A stretch of DNA of 64,000 nucleotides from Pseudomonas flavescens (GTDB lineage: Bacteria; Pseudomonadota; Gammaproteobacteria; Pseudomonadales; Pseudomonadaceae): positions 4,154,001 to 4,218,000 of the forward strand of contig NZ_JACBYV010000001.1 in the NCBI RefSeq assembly GCF_013408425.1, written 5' to 3'. The notes beneath the pieces are model-generated. The model saw nothing but the letters and a program-made list of their open reading frames with translations, ran no database searches and was not told where the DNA came from. A program made the position numbers and the translations under genes. Positions 20,376 to 33,657 of the stretch are shown in pieces (position 1 is the first letter of the stretch; the number at the start of each line of letters is the position of its first letter).

Positions 20376-20498
20376 GGGCAAATCCTCCGACCGCCAGAGG
20401 AGCGGCAACTTCAAGGTAGGATCAAGACGAAGCAAAGCGCGTGACGAATGACGGCACATTGCCAGATTGCGCCCGAGCACGAGTGCCCGTCAAATGAA

Positions 20499-20524
20499 AA
20501 CGGGCCGCACACGTGCGGCCCGTT
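20499..20524 (-). terminator. Terminator downstream of purA
   Basis: A near-perfect palindromic stem (AACGGGCCGCAC / GTGCGGCCCGTT) followed on the minus strand by TTCATTT. It separates purA from the chemoreceptor gene. Confidence 0.75.
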
Positions 20525-20564
20525 CCGGTTACCTGCTCACGACTCCAGGAGGAGCCGCCAGCGC

Positions 20565-21890
<1,326 letters not shown>

Positions 21891-21936
21891 TCACGGCCGG
21901 CGAAAGTAATTCAGAATAGACGACCACAGCGGTCGC

Positions 21937-23121
21937 TCAGCCCAGCGCCAGCACTTGCCAGCGACCGTCCCGCAATAACAGTTGGCGATCACAGCGGGCC
22001 TGCTCGGCCTCGCTCAGTTCCTGACCCGGCAATGCCTGCACCACGCGCTCACCGTCGGCGCGCAGACGACGAACCGCCTGCCACAGGTAAACGTCATGAC
22101 TGTCCGGAGCCCAGATGCCAGCCGGCTCTTCGCCGAGCGGCATACGCCCCAGGGTGACCAGCGTCTTCAGGTCGGTAGAGAAGCCGGTTGCCGGACGGGC
22201 GCGACCGAAGTCGGCACCGATATCGTCGTAACGGCCGCCCTGGGCGATCGCCTGGCCGACGGCCGGCACGAACGCGGCGAATACCACACCGGTGTGATAG
22301 TGATAGCCACGCAGCTCACCCAGATCGAAGTACAGCGGCAGCTCTGGATAGCGCAACTCCAGGGCATCGGCGATGGCCAGCAAATCATCCAGCGCGGCGT
22401 GCACGTCGTCCGGCGCCTCGACCAGACAGGCCTGGGCCAGATCCAGCACATCACGCCCGCCGCACAGCTCGCCGAGCGAACGCAGCATGCGTCGCAAGGC
22501 GTCCGGCAGCGCGTCGGTCAAGGCATCGATCTCGTCCATGGCCTTGCGCTGCAGGGCGTCGAACAGCTGTTGCTCGACCTCCCCAGACAGCTCGGCGGCA
22601 CGCGCCAGGCCCCGGTAGATACCGACATGCCCAAGGTCCATGTGCACGTCCGGTACCTCGGCCAGCTCGAGGGTATCGACCAGCAGGCTGATCACCTCGA
22701 CGTCACTGGCCGGGCTGGCGTCGCCATACAGCTCGGCGCCCAACTGAATCGGGCTGCGCGATGTGGTGAGCGCGCGCGGCTGTGCATGCAGCACGCTACC
22801 GGCATAGCACAGCCTGCTCGGACCTTCACGACGCAGCGTATGCGCGTCGATGCGCGCCACCTGCGGCGTGATGTCGGCGCGAAAGCCCATCTGCCGGCCG
22901 GACAGCGGATCGGTCACCTTGAAGGTGCGCAGATCTAGGTCCTGCCCGGCGCCGGTCAGCAGCGATTCCAGGTATTCGATATGAGGGGTTACCACGAATT
23001 CATAGCCCCAGCGCTGGAACAGATCCAGCACCTGACGACGCGCAACTTCGATGCGCGCCGCTTCCGGAGGCAATACTTCTTCGATCCCATCTGGCAGCAG
23101 CCAGCGGTCTAAGGTCGCCAT
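21937..23121 (-). CDS. hisZ: ATP phosphoribosyltransferase regulatory subunit HisZ
   Basis: 394 residues from ATG 23121, with AGAGGGA about nine bases upstream. It resembles the catalytic core of histidyl-tRNA synthetase ([31 protein letters not shown], and motif 3-like [18 protein letters not shown]) but lacks the anticodon-binding domain, as expected for HisZ. It pairs with a short HisG to form the octameric, histidine-inhibited first enzyme of histidine biosynthesis; hisG is not in this window. Confidence 0.93.
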   Translation of the reverse strand: MATLDRWLLPDGIEEVLPPEAARIEVARRQVLDLFQRWGYEFVVTPHIEYLESLLTGAGQDLDLRTFKVTDPLSGRQMGFRADITPQVARIDAHTLRREGPSRLCYAGSVLHAQPRALTTSRSPIQLGAELYGDASPASDVEVISLLVDTLELAEVPDVHMDLGHVGIYRGLARAAELSGEVEQQLFDALQRKAMDEIDALTDALPDALRRMLRSLGELCGGRDVLDLAQACLVEAPDDVHAALDDLLAIADALELRYPELPLYFDLGELRGYHYHTGVVFAAFVPAVGQAIAQGGRYDDIGADFGRARPATGFSTDLKTLVTLGRMPLGEEPAGIWAPDSHDVYLWQAVRRLRADGERVVQALPGQELSEAEQARCDRQLLLRDGRWQVLALG

Positions 23122-23341
23122 TTCGCCATTTCCCTCTTGATTCGGGCGGCACAAGCCTTCAGTGGAGCGGATGGAAGGCCGAACGCGGCAACAGGCCGGT
23201 CAGCTCCAGGAACGGGCATCGAGACGATCAGTGAATTGATTGCACGAAGCCCCCACGCCAGGGGCGCGGAAAGGGACAAGGTCAAAAGCCTTGAAAGACA
23301 GAACGTAACGCTCAGTTCGTGCCGCATGATTCCCACAGGCG

Positions 23342-23366
23342 TAAAAAAGCCGGGATTTTCCCGGCT
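23342..23366 (-). terminator. Terminator of the hfq-hflX-hflKC run
   Basis: Minus strand: AGCCGGGA / TCCCGGCT stem with an AAA loop followed by a run of Ts; it lies about 100 bases beyond the hflC stop. Confidence 0.85.
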
Positions 23367-23383
23367 GCCGCATCATACCACGC

Positions 23384-23462
23384 CAAAAGCCTCAAGCCAC
23401 AAGCTTCAAGCGACAGGCGAGCACATGGCATCGACCTGCAGCTTGTAGCCCGCGACTTACAG
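23384..23462. repeat. CAAGCNN heptad element, copy B
   Basis: Left part reads CTCAAGCCACAAGCTTCAAG, which is CAAGC repeated every seven bases; the right part GCAGCTTGTAGCCC is its approximate inverse, so the element is an imperfect inverted repeat. It lies between the hflC stop and its terminator. Confidence 0.55.
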
Positions 23463-23467
23463 CCTTA

Positions 23468-24337
23468 TCAAGGCTTGGACTTTTCCAGATAACGGAAGAA
23501 GTCGCTGCTCGGATCCAGCACCAGCACGTCACGCTTGTCGGAGAAGCTCTCGCGATAGGCGTTCAGGCTGCGGTAGAAGGAGTAGAACTCCTGATCCTGG
23601 CCATACGCCTTGGAGTAGATGGCAGCAGCCTGGGCATCACCCTCACCGCGCAGCTCCTCGGCCTGGCGATAGGCTTCAGCGAGCAGTACACGCTGCTGAC
23701 GATCGGCGTCGGCACGAATACCTTCAGCCAGCTCCTTACCCTTGGCGCGATGCTCACGAGCCTCACGCTCACGCTCCGAACTCATACGATCGAATACGCT
23801 GCGGTTGACTTCCTTGGGCAGGTCGATGGCCTTGACGCGAACGTCCACCACTTCGATACCCAACTCACGCTGCGCCGCCCGGTTGAGCGAAGCAGTCACG
23901 TCAGCCATCAGCGCATCACGCTCGCCGGACACCGACTCGTGCAGCGTGCGCTTACCGAACTGGTCACGCAGCGATGCCTCGAGACGACGCGACAGACGCT
24001 CGTCGGCGATCTGCTTCATGCCCGATGTTGCGGTGTAGTAACGCTCGGCATCGAGCACACGCCATTTGGCGTAGGCATCGACCATCAGCGCCTTCTTCTC
24101 GAGCGTCAGGAAGCGCGAGTTGACGGTATCCAGCGTCAGCAGGCGCGCATCGAACTTGCGCACCTGGTTGACGTAAGGAATCTTCACGTGCAGGCCAGGC
24201 TGCACGTCAGGCTGGACGATACGACCGAACTGCAGAAGCACCGCTCGCTCGGTTTGCGCGACGATGTAGAAGCTGCTCCAGGCGACCAGCGCCAGCACAA
24301 CGCCTACGATCAGAGTCACCAGTGATTTATTGCTCAT
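23468..24337 (-). CDS. hflC: Membrane protease regulator HflC
   Basis: 289 residues from ATG 24337. One N-terminal membrane segment (LVTLIVGVVLALVAWSSFYIV) and then an SPFH/band-7 domain. HflC assembles with HflK into a periplasmic cage around FtsH and modulates its proteolysis. The ATG overlaps the hflK stop (TGATG), so translation is coupled. An in-frame TTG one codon earlier is less likely. Confidence 0.96.
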   Translation of the reverse strand: MSNKSLVTLIVGVVLALVAWSSFYIVAQTERAVLLQFGRIVQPDVQPGLHVKIPYVNQVRKFDARLLTLDTVNSRFLTLEKKALMVDAYAKWRVLDAERYYTATSGMKQIADERLSRRLEASLRDQFGKRTLHESVSGERDALMADVTASLNRAAQRELGIEVVDVRVKAIDLPKEVNRSVFDRMSSEREREAREHRAKGKELAEGIRADADRQQRVLLAEAYRQAEELRGEGDAQAAAIYSKAYGQDQEFYSFYRSLNAYRESFSDKRDVLVLDPSSDFFRYLEKSKP

Positions 24338-25530
24338 CAACGGCCCTCCCTTGTGCGCAAATCGGTCTGCCCAACGTTATTGCCTACCCGTGCGCCCAGA
24401 TCGGCCGCACCAGCGCCAGCACCGGCAGCATTGCTGGAAGCACCGCTACCACCACGGCTGTCGATCATCTTGTCCAGCGGCAGGTAAAGCAGGTTGTTCT
24501 GCCCCTTGTCGCCAGTCACCAGCACCTTGCTGGTATTGCTCATCATCTGTTGCATGGTGTCCAGATACAGACGCTCGCGAGTCACCTCGGGAGCCTTGCG
24601 GTACTCGGCGACCAGCGCAGTGAAACGATCCGCCTCACCCTGGGCACGGGAGATCACTTCATCGCGATAACCACTGGCATCCTCGATCAGACGCTGGGCC
24701 TGACCACGGGCCTCCGGTACCACGCCATTGGCGTAGGTTTCGGCCTGGTTCTTCTCGCGCTGCTCGTCTTCACGGGCACGAATCACGTCATCGAAGGCTT
24801 CCTGCACTTCACGCGGCGCCGCAGCGCTCTGCAGGTTCACCTGAGTCACGGTGATACCGGTGCGGTAGGTGTCGAGGAAACGCTGCAGACGCTCACGCAC
24901 GTCACCAGCCATCTGCTCACGGCCTTCGGTCAGCACCTGATCCATCTCGGTGGAACCGACAACGTGGCGCACGGCACTGTCGGTGGCATGCTGCAGACTG
25001 GTCTCCGGCATGTCGACGTTGAGTACGAAGTCCTGCAGGTTGCTGATCTTGTACTGCACGGTCAGCGGTACTTCGATGATGTTCTCGTCTTCGGTCAACA
25101 TCTGCCCTTGCTTGCTATAAGCACGCTCACGGGTGACGTTTTCCTGAAACTTGCGATCGATCGGAGGGAAGTAGATGTTCAGACCCGGACCGACGGTCTC
25201 GTGGTATTTACCGAAACGCAGCACGACGGCCTGTTCCTGCTCATCGACCACATAGATAGCGTTGTACAGCCAAAAGGCGCCCACGACGGCCAGCGCAACG
25301 AACAGCAGGCCGAAACCGCCACCCTTGCCTCTGGAACCATTGTTGTCACTGCCGCGTTTCTTGCCGCCACCGAACAAACCATTGAGTTTGTCCTGCAGCT
25401 TGCGGAAGGCTTCGTCGAGATCCGGTGGTCCCTTGCGGTCACCGCCGCCACCGCCGCCGTTACCACGACGACCGCCGCCACCCCAGGGATCCTGATTGTT
25501 CGAATTGCCACCCGGCTCATTCCAAGCCAT
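24337..25530 (-). CDS. hflK: Membrane protease regulator HflK
   Basis: 397 residues from ATG 25530 (MAWNEPGGNSNNQDPWGGGG). A cytoplasmic Gly-rich head is followed by one membrane helix (GFGLLFVALAVVGAFWLYNAIY), an SPFH domain (EQAVVLRFGKYHETVGPGLN) and a Gly/Ala-rich tail. It is the partner of HflC in the FtsH-HflKC complex. A longer in-frame ATG (25581) is rejected because family members start MAWNEPG. Confidence 0.96.
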   Translation of the reverse strand: MAWNEPGGNSNNQDPWGGGGRRGNGGGGGGDRKGPPDLDEAFRKLQDKLNGLFGGGKKRGSDNNGSRGKGGGFGLLFVALAVVGAFWLYNAIYVVDEQEQAVVLRFGKYHETVGPGLNIYFPPIDRKFQENVTRERAYSKQGQMLTEDENIIEVPLTVQYKISNLQDFVLNVDMPETSLQHATDSAVRHVVGSTEMDQVLTEGREQMAGDVRERLQRFLDTYRTGITVTQVNLQSAAAPREVQEAFDDVIRAREDEQREKNQAETYANGVVPEARGQAQRLIEDASGYRDEVISRAQGEADRFTALVAEYRKAPEVTRERLYLDTMQQMMSNTSKVLVTGDKGQNNLLYLPLDKMIDSRGGSGASSNAAGAGAGAADLGARVGNNVGQTDLRTREGR

Positions 25531-25558
25531 AGCGCTCTCCATACTGATAAAGCAAAGA

Positions 25559-25623
25559 CGCGCCAACGGCGCGCCCACCAATGCTACAGAATGCCCGCTT
25601 GCAGCGGCAAAATCACCGCTGCA
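25559..25623 (-). other. Two hairpins between hflX and hflK
   Basis: CGCGCC AAC GGCGCG (25559-25573) and TGCAGCGG/CCGCTGCA (25600-25623, 8-base loop) both fold on the minus-strand transcript just after hflX. Neither has a U-tract, so partial termination or an RNA-processing role that lowers hflKC expression relative to hfq-hflX is possible. Confidence 0.45.
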
Positions 25624-25627
25624 GGCT

Positions 25628-26929
25628 TTATTGCAAAGTGTGTTGCTCGATGAATTCTAGCGGCTGCAGGCCTTCGCGGCTGACCAATCGGTTCAACTCG
25701 ACGCGGGGAATGCGCACCTGCAGAAGACTGCTGCCGTCATCGGCATACGACTCCTGCTGCACCGCACCCAGCTCGAAGAACTGCGCCCGCAGACGCGCCA
25801 GTCGCTGAGGCAACTGCAAGGTCGCCACGAACAGGTCATCGCCCAGCAGCTCGGCCACGGCCTGCTTGAGCAGCGGCAGGCCGCGCCCGTCACGGGCAGA
25901 CAGCCAAACACGTTCAGGCCGACCATCGGCATTGCGTTGAATCTGCGGTTCGACACCTTCCAGCAGATCGAGCTTGTTGTAAACCTCGAGCACCGGCAGA
26001 TCCTGTGCGCCGATTTCACCCAGCACCGCCAGCACCTGCTCGATCTGCGCATTGCGCTCCGGCTCGTGAGCGTCGATCACGTGCAGCAGCAGATCGGAGT
26101 TGCTCGACTCCTCGAGCGTGGCGCGGAAGGCTTCGACCAGCTTGTGCGGCAAATGACGAATGAAGCCCACGGTATCGGCCAGCACCACCGGCCCAAGATC
26201 GTCGAGCTGCAGGCGACGCAGGGTTGGGTCGAGGGTGGCGAACAGCTGGTCGGCCGCGTAGACGTCCGACTCGGTCAACGCGTTGAACAGCGTGGACTTG
26301 CCGGCGTTGGTGTAGCCGACCAGCGAAACGGAGGGGATGTCCGCGCGCTTGCGCCCGCGGCGAGCCTGCTCGCGCTGACTGCGCACCTTCTCCAGCTTCT
26401 GCTTGATCTGACGGATGCGCACGCGCAACAGGCGCCGGTCGGTTTCCAGCTGAGTTTCACCCGGGCCGCGCAGACCGATACCACCTTTTTGTCGCTCGAG
26501 GTGAGTCCAGCCACGCACCAGGCGCGTGCTCATGTGGTCGAGCTGAGCCAGCTCAACCTGCAACTTGCCTTCGTGAGTACGGGCGCGCTGGGCGAAAATA
26601 TCGAGAATCAGTCCGGTACGATCGAGCACGCGACACTCGAAGACACGCTCGAGGTTACGTTCCTGACTGGGCGTAAGGACGTGGTTGAAGATGACCAGGT
26701 CGGCCTCGTGGGCCTTGACCTGATCACGCAGCTCTTCCACCTTGCCGCTACCGATCAGGAATTTCGCAGTGGGCCGACTGTTCGGCACACTGAAAAACGC
26801 CACGGCGTCGGCACCAGCGGAAAGCGCCAGTTCCTGAAACTCCTGGGGATCCTCGCTCGCCTCGGTGTTCTGGCTATCCAGATGAACCAGGATGGCCCGT
26901 TCACCCCCTTCATGGCGCTCGAAGAACAA
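25628..26929 (-). CDS. hflX: Ribosome-associated GTPase HflX
   Basis: 433 residues starting at TTG 26929, preceded by GGGGG. N-terminal HflX domain with GGIGLRGPGETQLETDRR (149-166), then a G domain with G1 GYTNAGKST (205-213), G3 DTVGF and G4 NKLD. HflX splits stalled 70S ribosomes under stress. It begins 15 bases after the hfq stop, in the conserved hfq-hflX pair. Confidence 0.96.
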   Translation of the reverse strand: MFFERHEGGERAILVHLDSQNTEASEDPQEFQELALSAGADAVAFFSVPNSRPTAKFLIGSGKVEELRDQVKAHEADLVIFNHVLTPSQERNLERVFECRVLDRTGLILDIFAQRARTHEGKLQVELAQLDHMSTRLVRGWTHLERQKGGIGLRGPGETQLETDRRLLRVRIRQIKQKLEKVRSQREQARRGRKRADIPSVSLVGYTNAGKSTLFNALTESDVYAADQLFATLDPTLRRLQLDDLGPVVLADTVGFIRHLPHKLVEAFRATLEESSNSDLLLHVIDAHEPERNAQIEQVLAVLGEIGAQDLPVLEVYNKLDLLEGVEPQIQRNADGRPERVWLSARDGRGLPLLKQAVAELLGDDLFVATLQLPQRLARLRAQFFELGAVQQESYADDGSSLLQVRIPRVELNRLVSREGLQPLEFIEQHTLQ

Positions 26930-26943
26930 TGCAGCCCCCTGGA

Positions 26944-28274
<1,331 letters not shown>

Positions 28275-28344
28275 CGACAGGACTCGGATAAACGGCGGCC
28301 CATTTTCAGGGCACGGGCCGTCACTCGCAAGCACGACCCGCCGG

Positions 28345-30219
28345 TTACTGGCCGCGCATGAACAATTTGTCCAGCTGGTCCATGCTCACCTGCGTCCAAG
28401 TCGGCCGGCCGTGATTGCATTGACCACTGCGCTCGGTCTGCTCCATGTCGCGCAGCAAGCCATTCATCTCCGGCAGGGTGAGCCGGCGATTGGCACGCAC
28501 CGCACCATGGCAGGCCATGGTGCCCAGCAGTTCATTGAGGTGAGCCTGAATACGATCGCTGGTACCGTATTCGAGCAGATCGGAGAGCACATCGCTGACC
28601 AGACGCGTCGCCTCGGCCTGCTTGAGCAGCGCCGGGATCTGACGGATCGCCAGGGTTTCCGGGCCCAGACGCTGCAGCTCGAAGCCCAGCTTCTGGAACC
28701 ACTGGCCATGTTCCTCCGCACAATCGGCCTCGCGCTGGCTCACCGCGATGGACTCCGGCACCAGCAGTGGCTGGCCGCGCAGCCCTTCGCTGGCCATCGC
28801 CACCTTGAGACGCTCGTACATGATGCGCTCGTGGGCGGCGTGCATATCCACGACCACCAGGCCATGAGCGCTTTCGGCAAGAATGTAGATGCCCTTGAGT
28901 TGAGCGATGGCGTAGCCGAGAGGCGGAATATCACCCTGTGCGTCCGGCAGTGAGACAGGAGCACTGCCCGCGGGCATCGGTGCGAAGAACTCCCGATACA
29001 CACCCTGGGCTTCGGCCGCAGGTAGCGACGCCTCGCTGCGCTGCCCCTGATAGCCGGCGCCCGGAGAACGCCAGACGGACTCCGCAGGGCGCTCCAGCAC
29101 GCTGGCTGCCAGGCCCATCTCGCCCTGGGGGCCGAATTCGCCAGCAGCCTGGCCGGTAGGCCGCAGCATGGTTTCGACGGCCGCCGGCGTGGCCAGTTGA
29201 TCTTCAGGCCGCACTTCGCCCAGCGCCCGGTGCAGGGTGCCGTAGAGGAAGTCATGAACCGTGCGCCCCTCACGGAAGCGCACCTCGTGCTTGGTGGGAT
29301 GCACGTTCACATCCACCGCCGTCGGATCGATCTCCAGAAACAGCACGAAGGTCGGGTGGCGACCATTGAACAGCACATCGCGATAAGCCTGGCGCACCGC
29401 ATGGGCGACCAGCTTGTCGCGCACCATGCGACCGTTGACATAGAAGTACTGCAGATCCGCCTGACTACGGGAGAAGGTCGGCAAGCCGACCCAGCCCCAC
29501 AGGTGCAGGCCGTTGCGTTCGATGTCGATGGGCAGCGCCTGCTCGAGGAAACCCGAACTGCAGACCGACGCGACCCGCCGGGCGCGACTGGCGTCGTCGT
29601 TGGCCTCGTGCAGCGAGAGAATGTTCTTGCCGTTGTGGCGCAGGTGAAAGGCCACGTCGAAGCGCGCCAGCGCCAGGCGCTTGATCACTTCCTGCAGGTG
29701 ATCGAACTCGGTCTTCTCGGCCTTCAGGAACTTGCGCCGTGCCGGGGTATTGAAGAACAGGTCACGCACTTCCACCGACGTGCCGACCGGGTGCGCGGCG
29801 GGCTGCACGCGAGGCTGCATGTCACGGCCTTCGGTCTCCACCTGCCAGGCCTGATCGGCATCGGCAGTGCGCGAGGTGAGGGTCAGCCGTGCGACCGAAC
29901 TGATCGATGCCAGGGCCTCACCGCGAAAGCCCATGCTCATGACCTGTTCGAGATCCTCGAGCTCGCGAATCTTGCTGGTGGCGTGGCGAGCCAGAGCCAG
30001 CGGCAGGTCATCGGCGGCGATGCCACGACCGTCGTCACGCACCCGCAGCAGCTTGACGCCACCCTGCTCGACATCCACCTCGATCCGCTTGGCGCCCGAG
30101 TCCAGGCTGTTTTCCAGCAGCTCCTTGATCACCGAGGCCGGGCGTTCGACCACCTCGCCGGCGGCGATCTGGTTGGCCAGCCGCGGGCTCAGCAGCTGGA
30201 TGCGCATCGCTTCACTCAT
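28345..30219 (-). CDS. mutL: DNA mismatch repair protein MutL
   Basis: 624 residues. GHKL ATPase domain: [20 protein letters not shown] (16-35), RDDGRGI (61-67), [13 protein letters not shown] (97-109); then a proline-poor linker and a C-terminal dimerisation domain with the endonuclease motif [12 protein letters not shown] (458-469) and a GQCNHGRP motif near the end. The motif predicts an endonuclease-active MutL, as in P. aeruginosa, which lacks MutH. ATG 30219 overlaps the amiB stop by four bases. Confidence 0.97.
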   Translation of the reverse strand: MSEAMRIQLLSPRLANQIAAGEVVERPASVIKELLENSLDSGAKRIEVDVEQGGVKLLRVRDDGRGIAADDLPLALARHATSKIRELEDLEQVMSMGFRGEALASISSVARLTLTSRTADADQAWQVETEGRDMQPRVQPAAHPVGTSVEVRDLFFNTPARRKFLKAEKTEFDHLQEVIKRLALARFDVAFHLRHNGKNILSLHEANDDASRARRVASVCSSGFLEQALPIDIERNGLHLWGWVGLPTFSRSQADLQYFYVNGRMVRDKLVAHAVRQAYRDVLFNGRHPTFVLFLEIDPTAVDVNVHPTKHEVRFREGRTVHDFLYGTLHRALGEVRPEDQLATPAAVETMLRPTGQAAGEFGPQGEMGLAASVLERPAESVWRSPGAGYQGQRSEASLPAAEAQGVYREFFAPMPAGSAPVSLPDAQGDIPPLGYAIAQLKGIYILAESAHGLVVVDMHAAHERIMYERLKVAMASEGLRGQPLLVPESIAVSQREADCAEEHGQWFQKLGFELQRLGPETLAIRQIPALLKQAEATRLVSDVLSDLLEYGTSDRIQAHLNELLGTMACHGAVRANRRLTLPEMNGLLRDMEQTERSGQCNHGRPTWTQVSMDQLDKLFMRGQ

Positions 30220-31658
30220 GGCTGGGCAGCCAGCGAAGTGGCGGGGATCTGCAGGGTCTGGCCGACCTTGATCACATCGGACTTGAGGGAGTTGGCACTG
30301 CGCAACGTGGCCAGGCTGATCTGGTAGCGCTGGGCGATCAACGCCAGGCTTTCGCCGGAACTGACCCGATGCTCGCGTGGCCCCTGGGCGATCTTGCCGT
30401 TGTCACGCAGCCAGGCGATATAGGTACCAGGTGGCGGGTTCTGCTCGAAGAACTGCTTCACGCCGGTGACGATCGAGCGCGACAGGCTCTGCTGGTGGCT
30501 GGCGGAATGCAGCTTGCGCGCCTCGCTGGGGTTGGAGATGAAGCCGGTTTCCACCAGGATCGACGGAATGTCCGGCGATTTCAGCACCATGAAACCCGCC
30601 TGTTCGACCCGGCGCTTGTGCAGCGGCGTGACTTGGCCCATCTGCCCGAGAACCTTCTGGCCAACGTTCAAGCTGGACGACAACGACGCCGTCATCGACA
30701 AATCGAGCAGCACGCCAGCGAGCATCCTGTCCTTGTCTTCGAGGCTGACGTTGCCGGCCCCACCGATCAGGTCGGACTGGTTTTCCGCATCCGCCAACCA
30801 GCGGGCGGTTTCGGAGGTGGCACCACGATCCGACAGCGCATATACCGAGGCACCGAACGCCGCAGCCCGGGGCGCGGCATCGGCATGAATGGACACGAAC
30901 AGATCGGCGCCCTTCTTGCGGGCGATCTCGGTGCGCTTGCGCAGCGGGATGAAATAGTCGCCGGTACGCACCAGTTCGGCACGGAAACCTTTCTGGGCAT
31001 TGATCTGGCGCTGCAACTCCTTGGCGATGGACAGGGTCACGTGCTTCTCGAGCTGCCCCTTGACCGGCCCCAGAGCCCCGGGGTCCTCGCCACCGTGCCC
31101 AGCGTCGATGGCGATCACGATATCGCGCTTGCCGCCTGGCACCGGCGCCAGCTTGGGCGGCGCCTGGGTCGGCGTGACCGGCACTGGCGGCGCACTGGCC
31201 GTGGTGGTCGACGGCAGGCTTGGCGCGGCGTCCGAGGCTTGGTCGAACAGATCGACCACCAGGCGATGGCCATATTGCTGATTCGGTGCCAGCGTGAAAC
31301 TCTTCGGCGTAACCTGAGATGACAGGTCGATGACCACGCGCAGATCGTCAGGGGTCCGCTGCGCAGAGCGCACGGACGTGATCGGTGTATTGCTCAGCGC
31401 GAGCTTGTCCAGCGGCGTCACCAGTTTGGCACCGCTGATATCGATAACGATGCGATCCGGGGCAGACAGGGTAAAGACGCTGTGCTGCACCGGCCCGGAA
31501 AGGTCGAAAACCAGACGCGTGTTGTCCGGCGCGCGCCAGAGGCGAACGCTGCGCACATCCGACGCGGCCCACACGTCGACCGCCATGACCGTCAACATCA
31601 GCCCGACCGCGATCAATCGCGCGCCTATGCGCATACCCGCCCCCACTTTCTTGTTCAT
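30216..31658 (-). CDS. amiB: N-acetylmuramoyl-L-alanine amidase AmiB
   Basis: 480 residues from ATG 31658. Signal peptide ([17 protein letters not shown]), AMIN domain for septal targeting ([20 protein letters not shown]), Amidase_3 zinc domain with [14 protein letters not shown] and the conserved ETGFISNP, and a C-terminal LysM repeat ([21 protein letters not shown]). It cleaves septal peptidoglycan during daughter cell separation; EnvC-type activators are expected. The start is fixed by the ATGA overlap with tsaE; ATG 31634 is a weaker alternative. Confidence 0.95.
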   Translation of the reverse strand: MNKKVGAGMRIGARLIAVGLMLTVMAVDVWAASDVRSVRLWRAPDNTRLVFDLSGPVQHSVFTLSAPDRIVIDISGAKLVTPLDKLALSNTPITSVRSAQRTPDDLRVVIDLSSQVTPKSFTLAPNQQYGHRLVVDLFDQASDAAPSLPSTTTASAPPVPVTPTQAPPKLAPVPGGKRDIVIAIDAGHGGEDPGALGPVKGQLEKHVTLSIAKELQRQINAQKGFRAELVRTGDYFIPLRKRTEIARKKGADLFVSIHADAAPRAAAFGASVYALSDRGATSETARWLADAENQSDLIGGAGNVSLEDKDRMLAGVLLDLSMTASLSSSLNVGQKVLGQMGQVTPLHKRRVEQAGFMVLKSPDIPSILVETGFISNPSEARKLHSASHQQSLSRSIVTGVKQFFEQNPPPGTYIAWLRDNGKIAQGPREHRVSSGESLALIAQRYQISLATLRSANSLKSDVIKVGQTLQIPATSLAAQP

Positions 31659-32122
31659 GCTCTGGCAGCCAATTCGGCGCACCAGCTATCACCCTTCGCG
31701 CCATGGCTGCGAAGTAGCAGCGACCGGCCACCCGCTCGCGGGGTAATGGTAATGTCCATGTCGGCCTTTGGCAAAACGCCTACACCGCGCTGTGGCCACT
31801 CGATCAGGCACAGGGCGTCGCCCTCGAAGTAGTCACGAATCCCCAGAAACTCCAGTTCCTCGGGATCGACCAGCCGGTACAGGTCGAAATGGAAAGCGCG
31901 GACCGTGCCGATTTCATAAGGCTCGACCAGTGTGAAGGTGGGGCTCTTGACCGCGCCCCTGTGGCCCAGGCCTTGCAAAATGCCACGCGAGAGCGTGGTC
32001 TTGCCCGCTCCGAGGTCGCCTTCGAGGTAGATCACCCCACGTCCTTCGGTGACATTGGCGATACGCGCGCCGAGCGCCAGCATGGCGTCCTCATCGGCGG
32101 CGAACAGTTCTATTTCCGACAA
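31655..32122 (-). CDS. tsaE: tRNA t6A biosynthesis ATPase TsaE
   Basis: 155 residues starting at TTG 32122, with AGGAG eight bases upstream; the longer ATG frame extends well into nnr. P-loop GDLGAGKTT near 35-43 and the PTFTLVEPYE and HFDLYRL motifs are diagnostic. TsaE binds TsaD-TsaB and is needed for N6-threonylcarbamoyl-adenosine at A37. It overlaps nnr by 13 bases and amiB by four. Confidence 0.95.
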   Translation of the reverse strand: MSEIELFAADEDAMLALGARIANVTEGRGVIYLEGDLGAGKTTLSRGILQGLGHRGAVKSPTFTLVEPYEIGTVRAFHFDLYRLVDPEELEFLGIRDYFEGDALCLIEWPQRGVGVLPKADMDITITPRAGGRSLLLRSHGAKGDSWCAELAARA

Positions 32123-33600
32123 GCGGCTCGCTCCTGTAACAAATGGCGGATAGCGTCGCACAGATCGCTCGCCGCCAGACCATTTCCTTTTCCTGCCAGA
32201 TACTCACCCGCCCCGGCGTGCAGCCAGACGCCCAGGCCTGCAGCCTGCCAGGGCGTGCAACCCTGAGCGATCAGGGCGCCGATCAGCCCGGCCAGCACAT
32301 CCCCCAGGCCTGCACCGGCCATCACCGGGTCGCCTCGGTCGCAGACCAGCAAGCAGCCCATCGGGTCGGCGATCAGCGTACCGGCACCCTTGAGCACGCA
32401 AATCACCTGATAACGCTGGGCCAGCGCCCTGGCAGCAGCCGGACGATCGGCCTGCAACGCCTGAGTCGAGATGCCCAGCAGACGCGCAGCCTCTCCCGGA
32501 TGCGGGGTCACCACGCTGCCCGGAGGAATACTCACCACCCCCTCGGCCAGCAGATTGAGCGCATCGGCGTCCCAGACCTGCGCGGCCGGCGCCGTCACTG
32601 CGACCGACAGCAGGCTGCGTCCCCAGGCGCTCTGGCCAAGCCCGGGCCCGACCACCCACACCGTGATGTTGCCACCAAGCCCATGCAACTGATTGGCCGA
32701 GGCGACCGCCAGGCTCATGACTTCCGGCAGACGACTCTGCGCTGCCGCGAGATGCTCGCCGCGGGTCGCCAGGGAGACCCTACCGGCACCGCTGCGCAGG
32801 GCACTGTGCGCCGACAGCAGCGCAGCACCACCCGTGCCGTGATCGCCGCCGACCACCAGTACATGCCCAAGCTGGCCCTTGTGAGCGGTTGGTGCCCGCG
32901 CGGGCAGGTGCGGCAGAACATCGCCGGCCAGACGCTGCGCCACCCACGACTGGTTCGCGACATTCGACTGCAGGTCGTCGAACAGCAGGCGGCCGACATG
33001 GTCGAGCGCCTGGCCTACAAACAGGCCCACCTTCAAGCCGATCAGGGTCACGGTGAGCTGGGCGGCCACCGCCACGCCCAGCACCTGGCCGGTATCGGCG
33101 CAGATACCCGAAGGGATATCCACCGCCAACACGGGGCGAGCGCTATGATTCATCCATTCGATGGCCGCCGCGTAAGGCTCGCGCACGGCGCCTGCCAGAC
33201 CGGTGCCAAGCAATGCGTCGACGAGCACGCCCCGTGCTTCGTGGCCTGCCTCCCAGGCAAGCACTTCGACACCGGCGGCCAGGGCCTCATCGCGGGCCAG
33301 CGCCGCGTCGCCCTGCAGACGCTGCGGCTCGGCCACCGCCAGCACACGAACCTGCCACCCGGCACGCACTGCCAGCACGGCCAGCAGATACCCATCACCG
33401 GCATTATTACCGTGACCGGCCAGCACGGTGACCGCACCGGCATCCGGCCAGCTGCGGCGCAGGGCCCGCCAAATGGCGTGCGCAGCACGCTGCATGAGCG
33501 CGAAACCGGGCGTGCCGGCAGCGATCAGCTCGGCGTCCAGCGCGCGCACCTGAGCGGCGCTGTAGAGCGCAACGGGAAGATCGTCTGATGAATGCCGCAT
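32110..33600 (-). CDS. nnr: Bifunctional NAD(P)H-hydrate epimerase / dehydratase
   Basis: 496 residues. An N-terminal YjeF_N epimerase domain (GHGNNAGDGYLLAVLA, LAVDIPSGICADTG) is followed by a C-terminal ADP/ATP-dependent dehydratase domain (HVLVVGGDHGTGGAALLSA, VVTPHPGEAARLLG, and GDPVMAGAGLGDVLAGLIGA). Together they repair hydrated NAD(P)H. It is the first gene of the leftward run and is divergent from queG over a 57-bp gap. Confidence 0.95.
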   Translation of the reverse strand: MRHSSDDLPVALYSAAQVRALDAELIAAGTPGFALMQRAAHAIWRALRRSWPDAGAVTVLAGHGNNAGDGYLLAVLAVRAGWQVRVLAVAEPQRLQGDAALARDEALAAGVEVLAWEAGHEARGVLVDALLGTGLAGAVREPYAAAIEWMNHSARPVLAVDIPSGICADTGQVLGVAVAAQLTVTLIGLKVGLFVGQALDHVGRLLFDDLQSNVANQSWVAQRLAGDVLPHLPARAPTAHKGQLGHVLVVGGDHGTGGAALLSAHSALRSGAGRVSLATRGEHLAAAQSRLPEVMSLAVASANQLHGLGGNITVWVVGPGLGQSAWGRSLLSVAVTAPAAQVWDADALNLLAEGVVSIPPGSVVTPHPGEAARLLGISTQALQADRPAAARALAQRYQVICVLKGAGTLIADPMGCLLVCDRGDPVMAGAGLGDVLAGLIGALIAQGCTPWQAAGLGVWLHAGAGEYLAGKGNGLAASDLCDAIRHLLQERAACRK

Positions 33601-33657
33601 GCCTGTGCTCCGATGTCTGGCAGAATTATACGTCGACTATCCAGATTCCCGCCCAGC

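Larger units (their letters stand above)
23122..23467. other. Gene-free interval between hisZ and hflC
   Basis: 346 bases without a credible gene. It holds, from right to left, a CAAGC-type repeat element, the hflC terminator, and about 220 bases that should contain the hisZ promoter. In many relatives this position carries a small membrane-protein gene (yjeT/DUF2065); no frame here resembles it. Confidence 0.7.
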
